Part shown: piece after piece, positions 55,653 to 64,000 of the stretch
How positions within the stretch are numbered: the stretch's first letter is position 1
Layout: each line of letters opens with the position of its first letter
NCBI GenBank assembly: GCA_021234155.1
Contig: JAJEKV010000004.1
Location: forward strand, 4,592,109 to 4,656,108
Reading direction: 5' to 3'
From: Isoetes taiwanensis
Taxonomy: Eukaryota > Streptophyta > Lycopodiopsida > Isoetales > Isoetaceae
DNA: 64,000 nucleotides
Position numbers and translations under genes: made by a program
Notes under the pieces: model-generated
Told to the model about the DNA's origin: nothing
What the model saw: the letters and a program-made list of their open reading frames with translations, nothing else
The model's database searches: none

Positions 55653-58566
55653 GTCAATGGTGCCTCTCTAACTCAAGATGGTGTGCAACATATTGAAAAG
55701 AGCAATATCAATGAAAAGCCAACTCCTAGCAAGAATGTTGAAGAAAAACAATTAGTCCTCTATAGTAGGGTGCAATGGAGGAACAAGAAGGTGAGAATCA
55801 TGCACAAGTGCAACAAGGAAATAGTAGGCCAAGGAGTCATTGTGCTAGCGGATCCTGGTCAAGCTGTTAATGATGAAAGGCTAGGGGAAGACAATATTGG
55901 TATTGCAATTTCGATGTTGGAAGACAACTGGAAAGGTAAAGGTTTGGGTGACAATGAATGTTTTGGTTGTGTCAAGCAATTGGAGGTTCCTTGCATCATG
56001 GCATGGCCTATAAGTAGTGTTCAATTTGTGGAGGATTATATTTTTCCAGAGCCTGAGGTTGTTGGGGACAATGATTGTCTTGATATTGATCCATTGGCGG
56101 TTGGAACTCTAAACCTAGGCAAAAGGGGAGAAGTATCGGTTGCCGGACATTATCCTAGCAAAAGAGCCAAGTTGAATAGTGACACCAAACGTGAGACAAT
56201 GGTGAAGGTTAGGGGGCTCGATTGTTGTTGGAGTGCTTGTATGCAATTCTTTACAATAGAACAATTGGTGGAAGCAAGAGCCACTTTTCAAGAGTACTTT
56301 GTTGATGAGAGGAGGACCTACATGTACACAATCTTCGAGCATGCACTTCAAGATGAAAGAAACCCAAACAGAAAAAAGATACCCTTTGCTAGGCAAATGG
56401 ATATGTGCAAAAGCATGGCGAGTATCCATGCAATTCCAACTTCTTCATGGCATAATTGGCAAAAAAAAAGCAGTGAGGGGAACATGATTGCTTTACATGG
56501 AAATAATGGTTTGTTGAGACCAACAACTAGGACCTTGGCTGCCGGGGAGATATTTGAAAAATATATTGATTTCAATGCGAGTCTATGCCACACAAAAAGT
56601 AGAAGGGATGAAAAGGGAAGAGCGGTTGTTGAGAAAAGGTTGCCATCACATTGTACTCAAAAGAGTATTTTGGAAGAAGTGAATTCCCTACTTCGAGAAT
56701 TGGGAATTCTTCCAATATCCCAACCTAGCTTTAGTAGGTTATGGAAGAAGCATTTCAATCATGTCACCATAGCAACTTCAAACAACTTTGCAAAGTGCAA
56801 TTTATGTGCTAAGTTGAAGGAGACTCTTGATAAGACTGTGCAACCTAGTCAAAGGGCTAGGATAAGGGAGCATATGAAGGACCATATGGTGACCAACTAT
56901 CATGTAGATCATGTTATTGGATGTGGAGGACTTTATCCGCATTGGAACCCAATAACTATTTATGTATTATACATGACAAGATGGACCAACAAAAGACTTG
57001 TCTTCCACAATTCAAGTACATACCAAAGTCATGTGGAAGATCATACCCTTTACGAGATCTCAATGATCGGGGCAATCTTGCATGGGCAGAATCAAACCTA
57101 CTATGGCCATTTTAGTTTGGAGTTGTGGAGTGATGGTCCAGATTTTCATATTGGGAGTATCATGAGGTGTTTGAGAAACTATGAAAATTGATACAATGGT
57201 CACCTCCAGGGACCTTCTGACTAGCCGGGCACTACATAGAGCATTATTAGATGGAAACCCTAACAATATTGAAAAGTTCAAAAAGGCAAGGTTTAGGAAG
57301 CATGGGTCTAATGAACATGTTGGAGCTTCAACTTCACGTGCTAAACCTCAAGATCTACCCAAAAGGTTTCTCTTGCAACTTGATAATTGTCTTTGGCCAA
57401 AATAAGAACGGTGGATGTTTTCTTTCCTATCCTACTTAACAGTTTGTGGGGATATTTGAAAGAGTTAATTTAGGGTTTCTTATGCCCGAAAGCATACCCA
57501 TGAGGATGTGGATGCATTATTTGGCAAATATAGTTGTATTTGAAGCAGACAAACAAAGTGACCAACTTTCCTAGGCTAATGGAAATCTTGCATGAATGCA
57601 CTACTCCAAACCCTATAGCTTCTCTCATAGAAGAAGTGCCCGATTGGAAGAGCTTTGTGGATGGTTATACATTGGATCTTGAAGGTCATTCAGGCCTCTG
57701 CGTAGTTCACTTTTTGGGTGAGAGATGGGATTCCAATCTTCCAATGGAAGATGAGACCTTGAGAGGATGAGTGGAGAGGAGGGGAGGAAATATGGCGTAG
57801 AGATGAGAATGGCAAGCCTATGATACCTCTAGGTCAACCAAAAGCTTTAAAACCCATGAAGAAGTGAAGCAATTGGGATTGACTAAGGAAGGAATCCAAG
57901 ACTATATAAAGCATTGGCAAACCAATCCAGATGACACCAACCGTGCCTTGGTGGCTTTCTTTGGAAGAAGGTGATTAACTTTGTTGGGGAGATAGACACA
58001 TCCTCGGATGAATTGAAAGAAGGGTGGTTGCCTAAAACTAGGTGGAAGACCTTAGCGGTCTTGAGGATTTTGATGACACTTTGTAAGTAGCATTCGCAAG
58101 CAATATGCTCCTCCTCCTTCCGACAAACACTATGTTGGTCCTAAGAACAATAGGCCAAAGTTTCTAGGCATGGATGCTTATGAACCTTCCAATCGACTTG
58201 GAATGCCACCAATTTGTGGTAGTAAAGCCGCCAGATTTAGATACATATCCAAAGTGTGGTTGGGGTTCACTATCTACGATATTTGCAAAGAAGAAGGTAA
58301 TATTAACTTCAACCATGTGCGGGTGGAATGGTGGTGTCCGATTGCATCATCGGTTGACCAACGATCGGATAAAAAAAGGTACTTTCAGATTGTTGGACAA
58401 AGAAATGGAGGAGAATGAAAGTGATCCCGATCTTTGGCTAGACTATGAAAGTGTTTTGTACTCATGGACTCCAAACACTATTCCAGCTAGAAATGCGAGA
58501 ATTACAATATCTCAGAATGTCAGGAAGAAGGCTATGATATCATTGGGGGTGCTTGAAGAAAGTTGA
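55653..58566 (+). pseudogene. DUF7869-type transposase-like gene (broken)
   Basis: An acceptor (TTTGCCTAG) ends at 55652 and the exon reads VNGASLTQDGVQHIEKS into a long frame to 57191 (over 500 codons). Recognisable parts are SQPSFSRLWKKHFNHVTIAT, NFAKCNLCAKLKETLDKT and REHMKDHMVTNYHVDHVIG. In later frames come PKRFLLQLDNCLWPK, NLGFLMPE, HTHEDVDALFGKYSC (about 57492-57540), FPRLMEILHECTTPNPIASL, IEEVPDWKSFVDGYTLDLEG and a C-terminal FNHVRVEWWCPIAS-like module. QLDN and GHTHED-ID-x-LFG are the hallmarks of the DUF7869 family of eukaryotic transposon proteins, presumably a DDE-type catalytic core. An N-terminal NLS-like PSKRAKLNSDTKRE lies near residue 160. Frameshifts at about 57190, 57400, 57490, 57570 and 57770 inactivate it. 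Confidence 0.75.
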
Positions 58567-59900
58567 ATAACTATGTAAATTTTTGTTATCACGTTTTTAT
58601 GATATGGTGCTATATTGTGAAATATTGACTATTTTGTAAATAACATGATATTACGTTTTCATAATTTTGAGGTGAAATGTGTGAATTTGAATATGCTACT
58701 AAAAACATGCAATATGAAATTTGTCCCAAAATTAAGACATAAACCCAATTTAATTGAATGATGGTTATATGATGGGGGTACATCCAAGTAATTTTATATA
58801 TATTATGATATGATATGATATGATATATACAAGAATTTAGCGTCGTCGGAGCCGGCGCCTTGTGCACGCATAGATACCGAACCCAAGTGCTGCATAAAGT
58901 GTAACCATGGACGTCCATGACACCACATCTAGCGGCATTTCCTCGAAGAGCTACATAGCCTGTTTGAGTTTTTCATGTCTTAGATAAGCTGATAACAAAA
59001 TATCATAGGAGGAAGGTGTTGGCTGCATGCAGTATCTATAGGAGCAATGACAATGAAGAATATCTGTTGTTTTTGGGTCGAACTGTGTGAAAAGGCGTGC
59101 ACAAAAGGCAGTTTATACAGCCTTTAAATGAAGTCAAGGTCTGTCTCTACTTCCTAAGTTAGGCATGCTTTGCCAAGTTGTCCCAATTTGCCACTTGAAT
59201 CTTAGACAAATGTAACTTTCTTACCTTGTGGTTATAGTATCTTGCAGAATATTCTGCTGCAGCAAAGCATAACAAAACGAATCCCTAATAGATTTAAATA
59301 ATCATATGCTTTCATGGATTTGCAAGCCTAACAAATATGTAGCGAAGAGAGTATGCAATTTTCTAGTTAGTACAACGCGGTTGGGCACAACGCAAACTAT
59401 GCTAACTATGCTGGTCGCAAACCAGAAATGAAGTAATTGAAAAGGTTTGTTATTAAAACCCATCTTCAAAGAACAAATGGCAAATTCAAGAATTGTACGC
59501 CACTTTGTCATGAACCAAATACAGAAGCACAGCAATATAAAAGAACATTACATAGCAGATTTTGTTCTATCTAACAGATTGGGGAATGCATCCTTGCTCA
59601 ATCTAGCTCTCTGAACCACATTGTGGCTTCCAGATTGTTTCTAACATCACTTTGGTGTTACTGCCTAGCAATCTACCTACTTGAACCACATTATGGCTTC
59701 CAGATTGTTACTAATATCACTTTGATTTCCAGACTAGTGATCATACCATTTGCCTTGTGGATCTAGACCAGTGATCACACCCTTTGCCTTGTGATGATCT
59801 GTTGCTGAGGAAATCAAGCACAATATGAAATTATTTTAATTCTTCTAATATGTTGTTCAACATTCTCATATATAAACGACAGAAGCAAGAAGAAAATAAG
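58567..59900. other. No gene recognised
   Basis: A (ATGAT)n-like run (TATGATATGATATGATATGA, 58803-58822) and one antisense 102-codon frame without family resemblance. No convincing gene. Confidence 0.5.
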
Positions 59901-59919
59901 ACATGTTCACTAACTCTCA

Positions 59920-62750
59920 GCAATAACATTTGAAAGGAAAATTCCTTGGTATCTTGCAAAACAAAGAACGTACATCAGCACATGAATTTGAGATCCGAAT
60001 ACGAAATGATAAAAGAATAAAACTTTCTTGTATCTGCACCTTGCATAGTTATGTTGCCTTGAAGCATAAATAACAACGAGCAAATGCCAATGTGAAGCAT
60101 TGATAAGAACATAAGTATTAATAAATGATTGACATGTTTTTAGCTTAACTAACATCCCTGCACCTGAACAATGAGATTTAAAAACAAAATTCCCTATAGC
60201 CAGACAAACTAGCTTTATCTTGCAAAATGCAGCAAAAGAGATTGGCAACCTGTAAAACAAAGAACATGCCATAGTAGCACATGGACTTGAGAACTGAATA
60301 CAAAATGAACGTAATCTATGCTGGCCTCAAACTAGAAATGAAGTAATTAAAGAGGTCTGTTATTAAAATATCTTGAAAGAACAAAGGTTCTAAGTGGCAA
60401 ATTCAAGAACTGTACGCCATACATACTGGCATATTGATTGTAGCTCTTTGACAATTAACAAATCAATGCTAGTGTCTAGATCCAGACCAGTGATCATACC
60501 CTTTGCATTGTGCATCTGTAATTGGTGACCTGGGATATTGAACAAACATGATGCATGCTGGCATGTTGATTTGATAGCTTTATCTTGCAAAATGCAGCAA
60601 AAGGGATTGGCAACCTGTAGAACAAAGAACATGTCATAGTAGCACATGGACTTGAGAACTGAATACAAAATGAACGTAATCTGGCCGCAAACTAGAAATG
60701 AAGTAATTAAAGAGGTCTGTTATTGAAACATCTTCAAAGAACAAAGGTTCTAAGTGGCAAATTCAAGAATTGTATGCCATACATGCTGGCATATTGATTG
60801 CAGCTCTTTGAGAACTAACAAATCAACATGGGGTAAAGAAGCGCAAGGCTAAATTTCGCTAGTGTCTAGATCCAGACCAGTGATCATACCCTTTCACTTG
60901 TGGATCTGCAATTGGTGACCTGGGATATTGAACAAACATGATGCATACTGGCATATTGATTGCAGCTCTTTTCACATGAATGTTGCGTGATTAGCTGTTG
61001 CCGTGGAAATCAAGCACAACATGCAAATTTTTCAGTTCTTCTAATATGTTATTCAACATTCTCATATATAAACGACGGAAGCAAGAAGAAATGATGACTT
61101 GTTCGCTAACTCTAAACAATAACATTTGAAAAGAAAACTCCTTCGTAGCTAGACGAACTAGCTTTATCTTGCAAAATGCAGCAAAAAGGATTTGCAACCT
61201 GTAAAACAAAGAACATGTCATAGTAGCACATGGACTTGAGAACTGAATACAAAATGAATGTAATCTACGCTGGCGTCAAACTAGAAATGAAGTAAGTAAA
61301 GAGGTCTGTTATTAAAACATCTTCAAAGAACTAAGGTGGTAAGTGACAAATTCAAGAACTGTACGCCATACATGCTCGCATATTGATTGCAGCTCTTTGA
61401 GAACTAACAAATCAACATGGGGTAAAGAAGCGCAAGGCTAAATTTCGCTAGTGTCTAGATCCAGACCAGTGATCATACCCTTTCACTTGTGGATCTGCAA
61501 TTGGTGACCTGGGATATTGAACAAACATGATGCATACTGGCATATTGATTGCAGCTCTTTTCACATGAATGTTGCGTGATTAGTCATTGTCGGTGGAAAT
61601 CGGGCACAACATGCAAATTTTTCAGTTCTTCTAATATGTTATTCATCATTCTCATATATAAACGACGGAAGCAAGAAGAAATGATGACTTGTTCGCTAAC
61701 TCTAAACAATAACATTTGAAAAGAAAACTCCTTGGTAGCCAGACGAACTAGCTTTATCTTGCAAAATGCAGCAAAAGGGATTGGCAACCTGTAAAACAAA
61801 GAACATGTCATAGTAGCACATGGACTTGAGAACTGAATACAAAATGAATGTAATCTACGCTGGCGTCAAACTAGAAATGAAGTAACTAAAGAGATCTGTT
61901 ATTGAAACATCTTCAAAGAACTAAGGTTGTAAGTGACAAATTCAAGAACTGTACGCCATGCATGCTGGCATATTTGATTGCAGCTCTTTGACAACTAACA
62001 AATCAACATGGGATAAAGAAGCGCAAGGCTAAATTTCGCTAGTGTCTAGATCCAGACCAGTGATCATACCCTTTCACTTGTGGATCTGCAATTGGATCTG
62101 CAATTGGTGACCTGGGATATTGAACAAACATGATGCATGCTGGCATATTGATTGCAGCTCTTTGCACATGAATGATGCGTGATTAGCTGTTGCCGTGGAA
62201 ATTGGGCACAACATGCAAATTTTTCAGTTCTTCTAATATGTTATTCAACATTCTCATATATAAATGGTGGAAGCAAGAAGAAATAATGACTTGTTTGCTA
62301 ACTTTGAACAATAACATTTGAAAAGAAAAACTCCTTGGTATCTTGCAAAATGAAGTGAATTAAGAGCTTGGCAACCTGTGAAACAAAGAACATGTTATAG
62401 TAGCGCATGGATTTGAGAACGGAATATAAAATGATAAAGGAATAAAATTTTCTTGTATCTATACCTTGCGTAGTTATATCGCCTTGAAGCATAAATAACA
62501 ACGAGCAAATGCAAATGTGAAGCATTGATAGGAACAGAAGTATTAATAAATGATTGGCTGGTTTCTAACTTAACTAAGCATGTAAAAATCCATAACCTTG
62601 AACAATAATATTTAAAATCAAAATTCTGTATAGCCAGAGGAATTACCTTAATCTTGCAAAATGCAAAAGAGTTTGGCAACCTGTAAAACAAAGAATATGT
62701 CATAGTAGCACATGGATTTGAGAACTGAATACAATGATACAGGAATAAAG
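59920..62750. repeat. Tandem array of about 590-bp units
   Basis: An anchor AATCAACATGGGGTAAAGAA recurs at 60821, 61410 and 62001, giving unit lengths of 589 and 591 bp. A second word, GCAACCTGTAAAACAAAGAA, recurs at about 60247, 60611, 61194, 61786, 62373 and 62678. The first and last units are truncated or recombined (364- and 305-bp spacing). Each unit carries ACAG|GTTGCCAA-like acceptor sequence on the minus strand and the same 75-codon antisense frame, which is more likely intronic than coding. The array looks like expansion of an intron/exon segment of an unidentified minus-strand gene. Confidence 0.85.
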
Positions 62751-63107
62751 CTTTACTGTTAGGCAAACAGAAAGTATCCAACATAAATCGAAGCCTGTGG
62801 AGCTGCAAACACGTCGAACGTCTTATTGTTTGGTACACATCGAATATCTTATTGTTTGGTTGGGTCCTCTGGAGCATCTCCACCTGCAAAATACTAAGCA
62901 GATCAAGCTAAAAAGCTTTAGGCGCAGGCTCTCGCATTCTATTGCACAATTCAATGAATTCATTCTCCTGTTTCAAATTGGCATTTGCCAGAATGATGAC
63001 AACACATGTATATACTGTAGGTTTTGCAATTTTCTTATATGCCTGGTTTGCTGCATGCAAGCTTGAATGATTGGCAAACAATCTGACTAGATGCTCACCT
63101 AAAACTC
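62751..63107. other. No gene recognised
   Basis: Sequence between the tandem array and the gypsy element. A short plus frame (62797-63066) has no family resemblance. Confidence 0.45.
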
Positions 63108-63322
63108 TGTGACGACCATACAGATATTCGTATCATACGAACGTTATACTTGTATGTACAAAAGATGGTCGTCACACGAATGCAAAAGGGTAGTTGCACA
63201 AGACAGGGTTTAAACTCGCAACCTTCCAGTTGTGAGTCATACATCCTTGCCAAGTGCACTCCCAATATTTGTTGAAGACATTTCGTCACGTCTTCCTCAT
63301 ATGTGGGATTATGTCCAGGAGG

Positions 63323-63340
63323 TTCTAGAATATTCTAGAA
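63323..63340 (+). promoter_or_regulatory. Perfect four-module heat-shock element
   Basis: TTCTAGAATATTCTAGAA is exactly TTC-nn-GAA-nn-TTC-nn-GAA, the binding site for trimeric heat-shock factors, and is itself the core of a 24-bp perfect palindrome. It lies about 70 bp upstream of the TATA box. Confidence 0.8.
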
Positions 63341-63376
63341 CCTAAATGGATGCGCAACACTTGGCACGATCTCATC

Positions 63377-63418
63377 CATTGGAGTGGCGTGATCCTGACC
63401 GTTGGCTTAGATATATAA
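63377..63418 (+). promoter_or_regulatory. Inverted CCAAT box and TATA box
   Basis: ATTGG (63378-63382) lies in CATCCATTGGAG. ATATATAAGG (63411-63420) is a near-consensus TATA box. The spacing HSE to CCAAT to TATA is about 40 and 30 bp, and transcription would start near 63445. Confidence 0.7.
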
Positions 63419-63706
63419 GGAGGCACCTCCTTCTTGTCGAACCATTCTGGTTCAACGCCAGTCTTGAGCCTTCTAGGCATCTGTCTCGTGTTCCTGCTTG
63501 CCTTCGGGCCATTGTATTCTTGATTCCTGTTCATATATCAGATTCTTTGCCGATCTTGGCGTACTTCTTATGTATTTCTTGTGTATTTTCCACGTGTTTT
63601 CCTTGTTTTCGAGTAGATTCATGACAGTTTGAACCGGAATCCCTTACCGGTTCTTGCCTGCTCAGATCCTAAGCATTTTTTGCTCGTATTTGGTGATTTT
63701 ATATCT

Positions 63707-64000
63707 ATGGAGGAGGTTTCGACGTTATTACAGCAGGTCCAGCAGCTTGTTCAAGTATGCCAGCCGTTGCAGTTGGACAATAAAGAGCTTAAGGAACGTG
63801 TTACTTCACATGAATCTGCTTCTAGTTCTGGATTGAGGCTATCAGAGCCTAAGATCAGCCTGCCAGAGAAGTTTGACAGCACTCGGTCCAAGCTCCGTGG
63901 TTTTTTGAATCAGATCAGGCTTGTGATCCAGCTCCATCCTCATAGATATCCCACGGCCCAGGAACAAGTTGGGATGATTGGTTCTCTCCTCACAGGGCCA
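63707..64000 (+). CDS. Ty3/gypsy gag, N-terminal part, open to window end
   Basis: ATG at 63707 opens 98 codons without interruption to the last base. A coiled-coil-like N-terminus (LLQQVQQLVQVCQPLQ) is followed by LSEPKISLPEKFDSTRSKLR, GFLNQIRLVIQLHPHRYPTA and QEQVGMIGSLLTGP. That is the capsid-type gag of Ty3/gypsy elements (the KFDG-x-RSKLRGFLNQ pattern). Gag forms the particle shell and packages the RNA. Unlike the element at 6.6-12 kb there is no damage in the visible part, so this copy is probably young. It continues beyond the window. Confidence 0.9.
   Translation, partial: MEEVSTLLQQVQQLVQVCQPLQLDNKELKERVTSHESASSSGLRLSEPKISLPEKFDSTRSKLRGFLNQIRLVIQLHPHRYPTAQEQVGMIGSLLTGP

Larger units (their letters stand above)
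63108..63640 (+). repeat. Probable 5' LTR of a second Ty3/gypsy element
   Basis: TGTGACGACCAT (63108-63119) begins a hairpin with ATGGTCGTCACA at 63165-63176. An HSE, an inverted CCAAT box and a TATA box follow, and the gag ATG is at 63707. The other gypsy 3' LTR in this window also starts TGTGACG. Between 63200 and 63255 the minus strand has tRNA-like A- and B-box words (TGGCAAGGATG, GAGTTTAAACC), so part of the region may be an inserted SINE. The 3' end of the LTR and the primer binding site were not found, so the LTR call is provisional. Confidence 0.5.

Noticed and set aside
61584-61811. 75-codon protein repeated in the 590-bp units
   Set aside because: It is conserved only because the DNA is duplicated, with no synonymous bias visible and splice-like signals inside it.

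Overview
The window reads as nuclear DNA of a land plant with a large, repeat-rich genome. The evidence is GT-AG introns, plant-type Ty3/gypsy and LINE elements, a chloroplast-targeted leucine-biosynthesis pseudogene, tRNA-derived SINE-like repeats and a nuclear copy of mitochondrial cox2/cox1. A TAG codon at a conserved Gln of the cox2 copy would fit a mitochondrial genome that uses U-to-C editing (ferns, hornworts, some lycophytes), but nuclear decay explains it equally well. My best guess is a seed-free vascular plant; this is inference. Almost every coding region is broken by frameshifts or stops, so most entries are pseudogenes.

Layout. 1-4.3 kb: A+T-rich, no gene. 4.3-6.5 kb: G+C-richer coding-like debris. 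6.6-12 kb: a decayed Ty3/gypsy chromovirus (gag, protease, RT, RNase H, integrase, chromodomain remnant, start of a 3' LTR). 12.6-13.6 kb: a second G+C-rich block. 15,057-27,617: a 12.56-kb DNA transposon ('element A') with perfect 22-bp terminal inverted repeats and a 4-bp ATGT target duplication, inserted in the last exon of a host gene that continues at 27,622. Its plus-strand gene(s) carry coiled-coil, RING-like and FCP1/NIF-phosphatase segments. Its minus-strand gene encodes a multi-exon transposase. A LINE is nested inside. 28-33 kb: tandem repeats, three large SINE-like units with a GATCCTACGG minisatellite, a cox2-cox1 NUMT, and a degenerate array rich in heat-shock-element-like modules with an inverted counterpart.

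33.5-34.3 kb: pseudogene of the isopropylmalate isomerase small subunit. 36.1-39.5 kb: L1-type LINE on the minus strand. 42.6-44.3 kb: a second L1-type LINE on the plus strand, G+C rich. 46.4-58.6 kb: a second transposon-like domain ('element B') with another NIF-phosphatase segment, uncharacterised spliced minus-strand genes, a DUF8039-like piece, an acidic nuclear-type protein gene, and a DUF7869-type transposase-like pseudogene on the plus strand. Its introns and promoters are dotted with a 13-bp palindrome, CACGCCWGGCGTG. Inside one intron these form an array with a 32-bp period that is itself dyad-symmetric. About 300 bp of long inverted repeat lies at 52.95-53.24 kb. 59-62.8 kb: a tandem array of about 590-bp units. 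63.1-64.0 kb: the 5' end of an apparently intact Ty3/gypsy element, whose upstream region holds a perfect four-module heat-shock element, an inverted CCAAT box and a TATA box; its gag frame is open to the window edge.

The features I consider most worth following are the palindrome array and its dispersed relatives, the repeated association of NIF-type phosphatases with the two DNA-transposon domains, and the HSE-driven retrotransposon promoter.
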